From: Zingiber officinale
Lineage: Eukaryota > Streptophyta > Magnoliopsida > Zingiberales > Zingiberaceae
DNA: 64,000 nt
Direction of reading: 5' to 3'
Assembly (NCBI RefSeq): GCF_018446385.1
Contig: NC_055987.1
Location: 5,355,705-5,419,704, forward strand
The notes below the pieces were generated by a model. The model had not been told where the DNA came from. It searched no databases and was given only the letters and a program-made list of their open reading frames with translations. Position numbers and translations under genes: made by a program. The first letter of the stretch is position 1. Each line of letters opens with the position of its first letter. Positions 10,795 through 28,830 of the stretch are shown one piece after another.

Positions 10795-13700
10795 TTAACC
10801 CCAAAACCTGCTGAATATACCCTTCTTGTCCTTCTTCATCCTGTTATCAAGAGATGGGAAGTCAATCGAGCTGTAAGCAATGTCCAGGACGATTGGATTG
10901 CATGGAACCGCTTGGAATGGAGGTGGAAACTGGGCAATGCGTGCCACGACTTTGGAATTGGGTTCGCCTACTGCTGATTCATAAACATCAAGTGTCTCCA
11001 AAAGGAACTTCTGCTCCTGCATAAGAAAGCTCCCAATTTGTCAGTTTGAGCAAATGCATGTGTGCTATTTCAATATATGTAAAACTAAGAACCAGAATAT
11101 TTGACATTTTATGAATAGGTATTTCTATAATGAGTAGAAACGATCAAAACCTTTTTCTCCTGTCCTGCCAATGAGATGGCTGAAACCCTTTTTGAAAGAT
11201 TTTCTGGTATCTTCTCCTCCTCCATGATCCCAGCTGCATGTTCAATACAAATGCTTGATCTGCAGATGTCTAATAGTACCTTCAGATCTTGGGCTAAAGC
11301 CTGCCATGTTAATGAGCATCCGCAGTGAGTAAAAAATAGCAAATTTATTTGTCCAGTTAAATATCTATTTGTCTCATTAGTAAATTTACACAAATAAGAA
11401 AGCTTATTCATTTATATCAGGCTTTCAGTCAATCACGGCAATCACTAGAATTCCATTTTTGTAGCAAGCAGGCTTAAGCATAGTTGTAGTAACATACTCC
11501 ATTGTAGTCACATAAAAATGGAACCAAGATTATGAGGCAAATCAATATCCTAAAATAAAGTGTGATTACCATAATTAAGGACTAAACAAGTTTTAGGATA
11601 CTATATATGGGAGCAGGTTTGAAAAAGGATCTTAGAGTGTCTATGGTTGGGCTGGGAGGGTCTCTTAACACCTTTTTTCTTCCCATCAGAGTTATTTCAC
11701 AAATACTTGTTGAGGTGAGGGAGAAGAGGGAACAAACACACTTGAAGAGTGCAGTGCAACAGAGAGTTGTATGCTGCATTCGGGAAGAATGAATCGCTCC
11801 CGAAAAAGAATATATTGATTCTCTCTCAATTGGTTGGATCATAGGTGCGACGATTTACTTCACAGGCGAGTTCTCTGGTTCAAGTCCAGGATGGACCAGC
11901 TGCGCCAGAGAAAAGAATAGAAGAAGCGTCTGTAGGATTAATCATTCAAGATAAACTAATCATTCAGGATGAAATCTGCATCTAACCAGTGATGATGTTT
12001 AACCAAAAATCATTGCTGATCCTACAAAGCAGTTAATTATGGAGAATTATATTTCTAGTTGTTTACATAATTTTAACAGAAGTACTCTTCTATCAGCACA
12101 AGGCGTTACCATAAAACCATCATCCCGACTACACAAGTTAGAAAAAAAAAACATAATAACATAATCAGGAATACAAAAAGTGCTAAACAAGAAAAGAACC
12201 TGATCAGGATTAGTTGCCATTTGAAGCTTCTCTAGGGCATTATTTGCAAGAGAACGTGCATGACAAAATAACAAATATGCTTCAGCCCTTTTGCCAGCTG
12301 AACTATAGGATTTAGCCAAGTAAAAGCACCTGTAATTTTGAGAAAATAGTTTTAACAGCCAAGCTAACAGGGGCCCTAAAAATTGTAATGAATGCAAAAA
12401 TCCAATAGCAATATTAAATTAGGCATGTAGCACTGAAACAGGTCTTGATCTTCAAATACAGCATGGTAAATTAATCCATTCAGTTTCCCTCCCAAAAGTA
12501 CAGATAAATCTAATATTTCTGAAGAATCAACTAGGACACACCTTTCAGCTCTAAACACTGAACTCTTAATCTCACATTCTTCAACAAATGCAACTTCTTC
12601 AGAGTTCCTGTTCTTCCCGGAACTGACTAAGTCAGATAAATCAGATGCATTCTGTCATTAGGAAAGGATTAGTTCCACTTGCACACTCAAAAGAGATGGG
12701 AAAACATTAACTCTGGTAACAAGCTCAGAGAAACACTGAGAATCAAATGATATTAACCTGTATTAAGAGATCATATAGGCGAACAAGTTCCTCTGGTTTT
12801 GTTACTTTATCAACCTTGTCATCACGGTGTTTTTTGAATTTACTTTTAGCAATGACAACCAGTAACTGGTTGCGTTCGATGGTGCGCTGTGTTAAAACAG
12901 CACTTACTGCCTTATCCAGACCATTTAAATCATCTTTTGCATTCTCAGCATTCCCTGCAGTAGCCTAAAATCAGAATGCAGTTAGATACTCACATAAAGA
13001 ACTAAATCTAAGAAAGCCCATTTCAAACTCATCGTTGAAGAGTTTAGTAGACATTGACATGCAAGAATAATTCATACTCAAAATCCAGACTCATCCAACA
13101 AGCCAATCACATAAAAGATTTGCTAATCTAGACAAATATGGAAATTTGAGGCTAATTTAGTTCCTGGTTAGAAGTATTTTGACATGTAAATAAAAGCCTC
13201 ATAAAGCAAGAGCAAAAGATGAACATGATGTTAACATACCAAGTCACTACGGATGCAGCCTCTAGCATCATGATATGCAGAAAATATTTTGTCAAACATG
13301 GCAAGCTTCTTCTCTGCTGGAAGTGAATCTGATGCTGACCCATGTAGATCTTTCTCTAGCTCCTGAGCTGATTAAATTTCTCAAGTAAGAGAATTTTTGA
13401 CAAATATTAAGTAATTTTACTCAAAATGAAATGCAACATGAAGTAAATTACACAAGACAGGCTATTGATATAAATCTTAGGGAAAGGATCAAAAAGCTTT
13501 GTCATGCTAATTTCATGAGTGCAAGCACAATATATTCTGTGTGTATATATCACCACTTATCTATAGATCTGTAATCTCCATGAGAAATGGTTGGCAGGTA
13601 ATGAACTCAAAGTTTACAAGGAACTAAAAAATGTAATAGTTTGAATGTATTACATACCCAAAAACATTTATTTATGTTCATGAAAAATAAAAACACAACT

Positions 13701-16700
13701 CCAAAGAAACCGCAAATAGAAATTAGAAATCAAACTCACAAGGTAGAGGCTGTATGCAACATACATTCATTCATTCTCAAAAAAACCAAAACAGTTAAGG
13801 AGAACAAACAAGTACCCAATGAGCTGGCTTCTTATTCTACCAGATACTTCAGAAATTTCATGAACGTATCCTTATTTACATTTTTTTAGGCGTACAACTG
13901 TCCCTAATGAGTATTCCTCTTATCATGTCATATGTGAAATATAGATTGAGAAGAAATGTAAGTTAAAAGCGACAGCACTTAGCCATTAGATCAGAAAAGG
14001 GGTAACCTCATATAGATCCCTACAAAATTGTTGATTTAGTAGCTCCAATAACAATGATATCCTTAGTGGAAAATGTATGATTGTGAAATCAGGCATATCT
14101 AAAAAAATTAATTATGCATTTCAATTGATGTTAAGATTGTTAAACAAACAAAAGAAAATATAACCTGAATAAAGATTAAATCAATATTTATTCTAAAATT
14201 TATTATGAATTAAATTACTATCAATAATTACAATGATATACTTATATTAATTTAATTTGAATTAAAAGATTAGATTATTGGTAGCATATATGGAAATTTA
14301 AAATATCTATAATGGAATATATGAGATTTTATGTTTGTAACTTTATGATGACAAATATTTAATTTCCTAATTTTCAAAGGATAAATGCTCAAAACCACTT
14401 AGAAAGATATTCGGTGAATATGTTATATAATGACTAAGAAAAATAAGAATTTATCTTGCACTAATCTTTTACATAAAATATGTATATTTATTGCAATCTA
14501 TACCAAAAAAGTGAAGGGCAACAAGAACACCAGTAGACAAAAGTTACGACTGTGTAACAAAGCATAACTGTGTTATCATACTAATAAAATCTTAAGACAT
14601 ACATAGTAATGAAATCTCTTGAAAACATAGAAAATCATTATAAAAAAAGGTGCAATGGTTCCTCATTTTTTCAACTAAAGTAACATGTCACAAACCTTTC
14701 AAAATAGAAACACGAGTCTTAGCATTATTGATAGGAAATCTGTGACCGAGCCAATTGAATTCTGTCATTGATGCTGCTTGTTGAGATCTTGCCTCGGCCA
14801 TCACAGCCTAAAGTTACAAGACAAATGAAGATAGCTTGAGCAAGTGGGGAAAAAAAATGGGGTGAAACAGTTTTTAATTACATCTCACTAGTGTTTAATA
14901 TCCTAGTATTAAAATAGAAAAAGACATGAAATAAATCAAATACAAAATTGTAAGGAATCAGGATAAGTAAATGGAATAAGAACTGAAGTTACAGCAAACA
15001 CTGACATGAAAGCCATCATAATTTTGATGAGCATTCAAATGTATTTGACTTTCAGTAAGGATGTTAATAAAAAATGTGTGTTCAAATGTACTTGATAAGG
15101 TGGATGGACTGAGCTTGGTGTTTTGATATACAAAACGATAGGTGTCATAGTTTATCCAGCAAGTTGTTTATTTGAATGGATGGATGATGAATAAGCAGCA
15201 TTCTAATCTTTACTCTTTGTTATTAAAAATATAATAAGATGAATGGATGATTAAATTTCATAAAAAATGACTACAATACAAACTAAATTTTCCAATTTTT
15301 ATTTACTCATCACCCATGCTATTTCCCCTTTATCTCGTTGCTTCCCTTTTCCACTAGAGGCGTTTATATGCTCCAAACCAAAACAAACTGACCTGAGCAT
15401 AAATAGACCACATTTTAAGTTGCAATTTCGTTTACAAGCTGAATAGCACAGATTGAATCAACCAAATAAAATTTTATTTGCAATTTCGTACAAAGTAAAC
15501 CAAGCCAATCAAATTTCTTCTTCATTTAGATCAAACCAAACCAAAGTTCTTCAATTTGATCTGTTTCAATTAGGTTTGAATTGAACTTGTCTAATTTTAG
15601 TTAATTCTTATTAAATATTTAATAAAATTTTAATTCCATAAATACTAAATTTACCAAATTTATTAAAAAAAACTCCGTTCTTTCAAATTTATTTGGTTTC
15701 AAATAGTGAAATTAAACCAAATAAAGTTTTTTATAAGTATTATCAAACAAACTGAACTTTAACTGTTTTGCATGGAAACCTCTAAAAAACCTCTCTTCAC
15801 ATTTAACTGATGATTAGTTTACACCTTAGCAAATCATTATTTTGGTGCAGTATTAGCATGAAAGGTTAACTAATATTCAATTCCCAATATGAATAACAAA
15901 GTTCGTGTTGACAAGTTGATCGTGAGAATTCATATTTTCTAATACTCTCACTTCAATAAATATGATTAAAAGTTTAAAACTATTATAGATTGGGAACAAG
16001 TCACATGCTTTGCAAGGGGCTTTTGCTTTGATGAGAGATAAGGGCTACAATGGAATTGTATTAAATTCCATAATGGTCTTTTTGAAAACAATAGTAGTTA
16101 ATTGTCGATTCTTCTTTGATGTGCCCAATCTGGCAGATCAAACACGAGAAATAGTTACAATATTTTATTTATTCACTTCACCCACTCCAAATGGATGAAA
16201 ATATTAGTATTTCATCCACCCTACCATTCATCAAATCACTTATCCACCCAACTAAACACAGCCTAAAGCTCACAGCCTCAATCCATTCTAGAACACTCCT
16301 ACTTATCAAAAAGTTTATGCCATAACAATTAAATGGTGATTGTACAACAAACTTAAAGAACAAGCACAATTTTCAATTATAAACAGAGAAGTATATAGTT
16401 CTAGGTGGCTAAGATAGACTATAACTAATCAACAGATGCATATAAGCACACACTAAAGAAACAAATAAAAAAAAGAAAAGCATATAGGAAATTTAGAGAG
16501 TAGAAGGAGAAGAAACAAATCTACCTCTAATTTAGATTTGAAGAGGTCTAAGGCCGGTCCTTCCATTTCTCCAATGTCAAGAAGCTCCGAAGTTTGCAAT
16601 TTTGACTCACCTACTTTATGTAAACAATATCTGATACTGGGTTCTAGTTCTTCAACACGTTCACGGCATAAAACTTGATTTTCTATGGTTCCATACTTTC

Positions 16701-19700
16701 CAAGCTCTTCATAAACAGCCCTTCAAGGGAAAAAAATTTAGATTTGATCAAAGGAAGCTGAAGCAAGAAGAAAGTATTTCAAAACAAGAGTAAATAACAA
16801 TCAAACAATAGGATATAAATCAGGATAAGAAACAACTATGATTCATAGGAGCAACCCAGCTGAGAACTAAGCACCAGTCATGCCAGGCACAATAAAAACC
16901 ATAGATCAGACTGAAGGTAATTAGTTGGACATTTTGATTTCTGTAAACCTTGCATTCTTGAAGTTCATTAATGCAGTTTGCCAATTATGATCTTGTTCAA
17001 ACAATAGAGATCCTTTCATGTAGGAAGCATATGCCTGCATGCAAAAAATCTGGCTCAAGATTCTGCAATTTGATGTATGTCTGATAAAAGATGCCAAAAG
17101 AAAGATGAAGAAAAAATGTCGAGACCAGAAGCAAAGTAAATTGAGGAAGAATGCTCTTTCATACATTTTCCAATGTGATCACAACAGCTAAAATTGTTTA
17201 TAAAGGAAAATCATTCCAACATCAAATTGCACTAAAAGGGAAAGGAAAAACATGCAAAGTCAGCTCTCTCATTGTTCAAGCCACTTTTCTCCCTTTAGCA
17301 ATGTAACACCCTCCAAATCAGCATGATTAACATTACACAATAACAAGCCAGTAAGGTGATGACACAGGCAATGCTACAATCCGTTGACATAAATGCATGT
17401 ACATGGATATGCTACCCAATGATCTATATACCAATGTAGTACCATGCAATTATTCAAACCAGTGGTAGGAAAAAAAAGGTTGGAACACTACTTCAGCTTC
17501 AAGAGAAGTTCTTGAATCTCCTTTAACAGCACAGAGCTGTGAAAAAAGTGTTGCCCATTTAACAGCCTTTCTCAATCTACCAAGCAAGTGAATGCGTTGA
17601 CGAGAATTTGGTCCATCAGGCAACTGTTTTTTCTCCATGGCATAGCTCCAGGCTCGCTCAGCCATGTATAAAACAATATGGAGAAACCTATAAATGAAGC
17701 AGTCAAAAACATATATCAATAGCTCTGGAAGGGTGTAGATCCATCATCCATGAACATATAAATACAAAAATCCAAGGTGCATATGTGGCATTTACAACCA
17801 CATGATTGCAATTTAAAAGAACACTTCAGAAAAAAATGGTAAACAAGCTGGATCATTTGAGTACTCATTATATTAGGAATGAAAATTATCCCCTATGGAT
17901 AATGTGAAACAATATGTGAAAAAAAATGATTTTGTAACCATCAATATCCCTAAAAATTACACAGAAAATATTTCCATAAATCATGGAATTCTGATTCCGT
18001 AAATTATAGGATACAATAGTGTAGCTAATTTCCATAAAAGGTTATTTACTTTTTTTTTAGAAAAGTATGTTATTTTATAAAGAATAAGTAGTGTTACCAA
18101 TCTATAAACAGAGGTTAAGATCTAATATATTAGATAAGTTGTTGAATTAATACAATTTTCAATTTTCATCACAACCTTTTGCGAAATCCATAAGTGATTA
18201 CTCTATGTCATAGTCATAATTTCACGTTATACAAATTGAACCTCAAACTAGTAAAGTATAACTGCATTATTGCAAAGTTCAAGATTATTTCATACTTAAA
18301 ACTAAAAGTCAACTGACCTTAATCATATTTGAATTTTCCATGTAAATTTCAAAAAATTTATCATGATTAATTGCAACAAAAAAAAATTGTAAGATCAATA
18401 AATGGTCATTCATGTAATGGTTACAATGACAAATTACACAAATGAACTTAAACTATCTAGGAACAATCATTCATCGTTCTTACAAGAAGAGACCCTAATA
18501 ACCTAGATTCAGCTAGGAATCATACAACAGTGAGTTCAGCAAGATTTATGTAGAACTTGAGTAGAAGCAACTCCATTTTTCCTATCTTGTAACACTACTT
18601 GGTTTGTTCTTATTTACAAATTCATCTCTTATGAGGATACCATCACATACAGGGAAAAATCAATGGCACAGTCTCGAAGAAGCAAGAGAAAAATAATAAT
18701 AATGACAATTAAACAATATTAATGTCTATAGTTCAACTTTCTTTGCTAGAAAAACTCCCCCCAATGTCAGGTGTATTCAAGTCTGAGAAATTTAAGAATA
18801 ATATGCCACCAAATAATTTTAATGATACAGGTACATAGAAAAAAAAAAGTAAAACCCCTAGCAATTAGTAGCTCATTGATAGACAATCAAAGAAAATATG
18901 TGACTTCACAGATAATGTAGCATACACTAAATGTAACTGAACAGGTATAACACAAAATTCTTCTGAGACAAGGAAGAAATGCAAACCTCACATCAGTGAC
19001 AGTGGACTCTGTTATTGCCTTCCGTGTATATTTACCACGACCATGTAAAAATTTCAATGACTTATACAATCTTCTCAAGCGTGCAGTGCAATATCTCCTA
19101 CAACACCAAATACTCTTCTTAAGACAATAAAAACAAAAAATAATAATAATCATTTTAAAAAATGGAAACACAAAAGATGGCAAGCACACCACAAATGATT
19201 AACAAAAATCTGATAGAAAAAAGTGTAACTGATAATTATAATTATTGGACAAAGGCATACTATATCTACTGGGATTTAATGCAATATTTATTCCTAAATT
19301 TAGGATAAATTATAATTTAATATTATTTGCCACGTGCAAACCATCAGCAAGACTTGAATGCCTGAGTCCAAACAGATTTCGCTTTAGACGGATTTCATAT
19401 CAAGGTTAAAATACATATAAAAGAAAAATAATGCTAGCAATCAGATCCTCAACAAAAATAGAGAAACATATGTTCATTCTTAACAGTGGAAGAAAAATGC
19501 TTAATCTATGCATAGATCCAACCACACTTTTCTCATGCATGTTTATCAGAGAAAAAAACTTTGCAAATCTCGAAAATACAAGTAAACTGACTATTATAAG
19601 TCTGGCCGTACCGTAAAAAGAAATTGATGAGCAAGAGTATTCTCATTCCACGTCATAGAGCATACTAACAATTTCACATATAGAAAATCCTCGTGCAGTC

Positions 19701-19985
19701 AATCGAACAAACAGAACATACCTGTACCGAGTGTAATCTCGGTGCCTCAAACCGTGCTGCATCTGAGCAGATTTTACTAGCTGCAACACTGACAACAAAA
19801 AAGAAGAAGCCGGATTGTTAAATTTCACGAAATGATTCTCAAATCCAGAAAGAGCGTAAAGGATCGCAGATCAACGAGAAGTGGTGGGAGATCGAACCGT
19901 TTATGGAGAACTTGGGACTGATCTGCTCCACAGCGACAGGCTTGTCCTCGTCGATCTCCATCGCCGTCGCGTCCTTTTTCGCCAT
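10795..19985 (-). CDS. SRP68: Signal recognition particle 68 kDa subunit
   Basis: Thirteen coding exons join in frame to 600 codons plus stop: 19985-19898, 19788-19722, 19097-18987, 17687-17492, 17034-16949, 16720-16525, 14807-14696, 13367-13240, 12964-12758, 12651-12542, 12329-12200, 11300-11151 and 11016-10795. All junctions fit GT-AG. The protein starts MAKKDATAMEIDEDKP and contains LQLVKSAQMQHGLRHRDYTR, the RNA-binding-region segment ARLRRLYKSLKFLHGRGKYT and RLRKAVKWATLFSQLC. It ends DFPSLDNRMKKDKKGIFSRF plus WG. Length and both ends match plant SRP68, which with SRP72 binds the SRP RNA and supports targeting of secretory proteins to the ER. The exon 8 acceptor (at 13368) is chosen over a nearby AG because only it preserves frame. 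No stop or frameshift was found. It is divergent from the VQ gene, sharing about 570 bp. Confidence 0.95.
14808..16524 (-). other. Longest SRP68 intron
   Basis: A 1.7-kb AT-rich intron. A plus-strand frame at 16010-16198 contains a stretch vaguely like a LINE RNase H segment, too weak to call. 16190-16290 is a pyrimidine-rich piece with TCATCCACC repeats. The other long introns (13368-14695 and 17688-18986) hold only AT-rich sequence in which I recognise nothing. Confidence 0.4.
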
Positions 19986-20551
19986 GATTCTTCCGGTAGA
20001 ATATCAGAGAAAAATGATCCTTCGGTTCCAATCTAGGGTTCATGTACTCTGAAGATCTGCTGGCCGTTTCAGGGTCGGTGCGGATTCGTAAACGGATCCT
20101 CATCGAATGGTTTGAATCCTATAACAAGACCCGACGAGATCCGAGTTAGTCCGGGTCGGATATGATACGTAAGTGGGGCCACAACAATAACGAGGAATAT
20201 GGGCCTCCTCTTCGACGGCCTCAATACGTAAGTGGGTCCGTACGTGACAGTTACTTGAGGATGACCTCAATGAACTCATTTAAGTCTTCGGTTAAAGCCA
20301 CGCAGACGCAAGTGAGAACCCGGCACTCGCTCAAGCTGTCGACTACGCCGCCTCGACGACCCAGTGGCAACGCCACTGCGGAGGGCACCCCGCACGTGAC
20401 GTGGCGAAACTATAACACTGAAAAAAAATTGGGAAAAGAAAGAGAAAAATAAAATGCCGCCTTTCTTCTCGCTCACTGCATGTTCGATCAAATGCTTCAG
20501 AGCTAAAAGGAGGTGTTAACATAAACCTAAATCGTCGAGCGGAGATCGAAG
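19986..20551. promoter_or_regulatory. Shared divergent promoter, SRP68 and VQ gene
   Basis: The two start codons face away from each other across 566 bp. A tandem ACGT element CACGTGACGTGGC (20393-20405) contains a G-box (CACGTG) overlapping an ABRE-like ACGTGGC, about 150 bp before the VQ start codon. Known bZIP and bHLH factors bind such sites; which gene it serves is an inference. A TACGTAAGTGGG motif occurs twice (20166 and 20225). Confidence 0.55.
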
Positions 20552-21034
20552 ATGGAGAACAGCGCGATCCCAGAACCGTGGGTGCACCACCGCCCCTACG
20601 CCTTCTCGGGCGACAGCGACGCCCCCTCCCTCCTCTCTGGCTCCACTTCCTCAGTCGTCGGCTCCTCCCACCCGAGGCCGACTCACCGGGATGCGCCTGC
20701 CGACGGGCGCCTACCGAAGAAGCGCAAGTCGCAGGCCTCCAATTCCAAGCGCTCGCCGGTCGCTTACTTCACTGCGGACCCGGCCCACTTCCGCGAATTG
20801 GTCCAGCGAGTCACCGGCGCCACCTCCACGGCCGCAGGAGCGTCCCCGCTGTATCCGCCGGAGGCGGCAGGGAACTTTCCTCTCCCGACCCTCGACGAAT
20901 CATCGTCGCTTGATCCGGCCGGCTTTGTCCAGCCTGCGGTTTTCGGACCTGATCCGGCTCTCGCTGAGTTCGATCCGTTGCTTTTTGTCTCGGGTTCTCC
21001 GACGCCAGAGCTGGATTTGTGGGGCGTTTTGTGA
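20552..21034 (+). CDS. VQ motif-containing protein
   Basis: A single-exon frame of 160 aa starting MENSAIPEPWVHHRPY. The VQ motif FRELVQRVTG lies at residues 80-89 and fits FxxxVQxxTG exactly. It is preceded by a basic nuclear-localisation-like run PKKRK (55-59) and a serine-rich N terminus. The C terminus is acidic and ends ELDLWGVL. VQ proteins are small plant cofactors that bind WRKY factors, MAP kinases or calmodulin. Small size, lack of introns and GC-rich codons are normal for this family. The start is the first ATG in frame and begins the conserved PEPW segment of one VQ subgroup. Overlapping frames 20578-20913 and 20691-21071 are GC-driven shadows. Confidence 0.88.
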   Translation: MENSAIPEPWVHHRPYAFSGDSDAPSLLSGSTSSVVGSSHPRPTHRDAPADGRLPKKRKSQASNSKRSPVAYFTADPAHFRELVQRVTGATSTAAGASPLYPPEAAGNFPLPTLDESSSLDPAGFVQPAVFGPDPALAEFDPLLFVSGSPTPELDLWGVL

Positions 21035-21897
21035 GCGAAAAATCTGTTTTTTTTTTTTAACAGACGTCTGATAGGCAACGAACGGCTTTAAACCGTTCAG
21101 TTCATGAAGCGTCAGAGCTGTGTATTACAATACCAGATCGTAACTAAAAGATCTTATTTATAAAAAAAAAAAAAAACAGACGAAAGAAAAACTAAAATCA
21201 AGTTGCTCTGTAGATTCCCCCTAACAATTAAAGATAAGCAAAAAAAAAAAAAAAAAAACAACAACAACAACAACAAAATTCCGGTCGTTGATTTTTTAGA
21301 AAACAAGAGAAACAGCATTTGTTTTTTTTCAAACATATCTTTATACGAAAAATAATAGCATAACAGATATACCGAACCTTCAACAAAATTAATTTTAAAT
21401 TCTAGTTAAATTAAAATTTAAAAATCTCATCTCATGTCTCAACTCTCAATCTCTATACGCCAATAAATTAAACTCAGAAAAAGAAACAATATTGCTTCCT
21501 TTTGTTATTATTGTTGGTCCAGCTCACTTATTGAAATAGCGAACTAAACCTGTCCCCAGCAGAGAACTTCTCATACAAATACGCAAAAGATCAAATCCAC
21601 TGCCAACAGAAAGATGCAAAATCTAAGTTGTGCAACCAAATGCTAATACAAAATTCAAGATACATAAGCGAAGAATCTTCCGACTGTTCAAATATAGTTA
21701 TCATATAAACAATAAAATACAACAACAGTCTGATGAGTCTGCAGTGGACACTTTTTCTAGCTAATTTTTAAGTCAGTTACGTGACACAAGCAGCACAGTT
21801 CGATTTGAATGTTATAAATAATTCTTATAAATAAATAGCTAATACAACCATCACAGACACTGAACCAAATGGAACTTCCAACTTTCTTTGGTGTGTC
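21035..21897. other. Convergent 3' region with simple repeats
   Basis: This is the 3' UTR of the VQ gene followed by that of the E2 gene. It holds poly(A) runs at 21163-21176 and 21241-21258, the latter continuing into an ACA trinucleotide run to about 21276. No gene is seen. Confidence 0.5.
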
Positions 21898-26240
<4,343 letters not shown>

Positions 26241-26667
26241 GAACGATGATCTAATCGTTCAAAACCTGCCAAAATCAAAGATTCAAGAGCGTGAAGGGAG
26301 CTCGATCGAGATAGAAAAGGACAGGAATCCAGAGAGAAATAGAGGGAGAGACTTACAACTCGCCCTTTCCCTTTGTCGCGGCTGGAAAGGGCAAAGCCGA
26401 ATAAGAAGAGGAAAGCGGACAGAACTGCGGTATTTTGACGCGAGTACGATTTAATTTAAATGATCCTTTCCTTTTAGGACCACTCATACTCACGGACAAA
26501 TCACGTGATGATGATTTATTTTTATCAAAAAGAAAAAGAAACACTAAGCTGCCAAACATACTTGTGCTGGATTTGCTCCAATATTTACAGAAATAAAATT
26601 AAAATTTTTTTAAACAATGTATATTTTGATGGGACGATAGACAGAGGTCTACTTGATATGGGGTTAA
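26241..26667 (-). promoter_or_regulatory. E2 gene leader and promoter region
   Basis: The leader contains an acceptor TTTTGGCAG (AG at 26267-26266) just upstream of the start codon and a donor GTT|GTAAGTC at 26357/26356. A non-coding first exon of perhaps 70 bp precedes it. Upstream to 26662 the sequence is AT-rich. I see no certain TATA box. Element D begins at 26668, so the promoter is short or extends into the transposon. Confidence 0.45.
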
Positions 26668-27951
26668 TGTTGGATCGAGATCGTGTTAGAGGGGGGTAAA
26701 TAGTACTCGTGACTTTCACACGTTTCGTAATCGGAAAACTATCGATTTATAAAAGTATCGGAGTAATGCAACGGAACTTTTAAAGACACAAAAGACAGAC
26801 ATCAAGATTTACTTGGTTCGGAGCCTTGGGCGACTTCTACTCTAAGGCCCGTGATCGTTAATCGCTTTCGGTGGGCAATAACTATAATATCGTTAAATAT
26901 TACAATTTTAAAGTACAATCTTAAATTTGAAATGACAATTATACCGACGAAAAATGACAATCTTGAAGCTTCGGATCGTCGGGGACTTGTCGTAGCTCAA
27001 CCAGAATGTCTCGTTAGCAGTGTACTGAAGAAGGATTGCTTTTTTACTTGAATTGTTAAGTTGCTGGTCGAAGTGGCCTTAAATAGCTTGTTGAGGGCAC
27101 CTCCAAGCCTATTCGAGGCGCCTCCAACTTGTCGAGTCAGTCGCACGGATCAACACAGAAGTGGTCGCAGCTTATCTGGTTGAAGGCACCCCCATTACCC
27201 TTTGAGGCGCTTCCAAGCCCGTCTAAGCCGCCTCCAGATCCGTCCGAGGCACCTCCAGCCCTGTTGCGTGCGCTGTATTTGCCTTGCACCCAAGGCGCCT
27301 CAAGCTCCATGAGGGCGCCTCGGGTACTGTTTATTCGAGGTAAAAATTTGTGTTTTAGTACCTACAAGATATGTTAGTCCCAAGATACCATGCAGCACAA
27401 TGTTAGCACATAACAAACATAATAGATGAAATGTTTGACAACCTCTAAGTTGTCCAGTTCTTACTTCAGATTTTCAATCGGAACCCCTAAGTCAAACCGA
27501 CGTCTATTGTTCCCTCTTCCAGGGAACGCGTCCTCACCTACTCAACTCAGGAGAGCATACATGTTTGCTAGTCCGGTCCTCCAGATCGATTGGACTTTCT
27601 GCCTAGGGTTATCACCCCTTAGAACCTAGGGTTACTGCCCCCTAGGATTTTTCTCCACCTAGGGTTACCACCCCTAGAACATAAGGTTACCCCCCTTAGA
27701 ATTTTCCTCCACCTAGGGTTACCACCCCCTAAGACCTAAGGTTGCCGCCCCTTAGAGTTTTTCTCCACCTAGGGTTACCACCCCCTAGAACCTAAGGTTA
27801 CCACCCCTTAGAATTTTCCACCTGCCTAACCACAGTTAGGACTTTCCTGAAACCTCATTCAAGCACGTTAGAACACAAATAATCTTAACTTTGAATTCCT
27901 TTGTCATTATCAAAACTAAGGTTTGATCGTCAGATGCTTCCCGCACCAACA
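26668..27951 (-). repeat. Element D 3' LTR
   Basis: It runs TGTTGGATCGAG to GCACCAACA. It contains GAGGCGCCTC-like palindromes (near 27116 and 27294-27325) and a block of degenerate direct repeats CCTAGGGTTACCACCCC (about 27600-27810). The sequence just inside it (27952-27970) reads as a purine tract on the minus strand, the expected polypurine primer site. 27952-28830 inside the element is non-coding, with several CTCCCCC tracts. Confidence 0.85.
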
Positions 27952-28830
27952 ATTTCCTCCTTTTTTATTATGGAAACCAAAATTCAAAGTTAAGCAAAAG
28001 AATAATAATGAAATGATACAAAGCATTACCAATCATAGACACAAGCATAAAGATAGCACAAATACAACGATAAGCTCCCCCTTAATTATAGTTCCCCCTT
28101 TTAGAAAAAAAAAATTAAATTTTTAAAGCTTTCTTTGAATTTTCTTATACTCTCCCCCTTTTCCATATATCAAAATAACTAAGGGAGAAAAAGAAGGAAA
28201 ATAATTGAACAAAAATAGGGGGTTAAATAAACGTTTAGCTTTTAAAGAGAGAAGGACCATAAATGCTTTTAAATAGAGGATTAAACATGCTTTAATAAAC
28301 ACTTAGCTTGTTGGAATTAAAATTATTTTGAAAAATACTTAACTTGAAAAACTTGTAAAATTATAACTAAGGTCATTTTTCACTTTGGAGAAACAAAACA
28401 ACAACAAAAATATTCTTAAAGTCCAAGCATGAGTAACTAAAAGGTAAATACTTAGATTCCTTGGCTACATGTCTAACCATTAGCTACTAGTTGATTACCT
28501 AGAGGGCAACAACTAAGACTGGATAGCTTAACGTGATTAATATATGTTGGTATTTATTGTCCAGACTTGCTGCGATGCACAATAATAAGCATTCTGAAGT
28601 CTAGACTGTACCCTATGCATCTCACCCCATTCTAAGTGTATCAAACACAAACAAGTTAAGCCTAGTGTACTTGTGAGATGTTCTGGCTGAAAACTAGGGG
28701 AACATGATTTCTAGGTGTAAAATCCTAGACTAACCCGGATTTTTGAAAAACTAATAAAATTTGGAATTTTGAAAAAAGTGTTTTTCCTAAGATTTAAAAT
28801 AAGTTGAGAAAAGTAAGCAGAAAATGAGTT

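Noticed and set aside
13327-13367. Alternative exon 8 acceptor of SRP68 at CTCAG, six bases later
   Set aside because: Starting at GAGCTA after the phase-1 exon 7 gives a wrong frame; only the earlier ATCAG acceptor keeps the reading frame and the expected KAQELEKD sequence.
16010-16198. LINE RNase H fragment in an SRP68 intron
   Set aside because: The resemblance is limited to a few residues and no catalytic residues could be placed.
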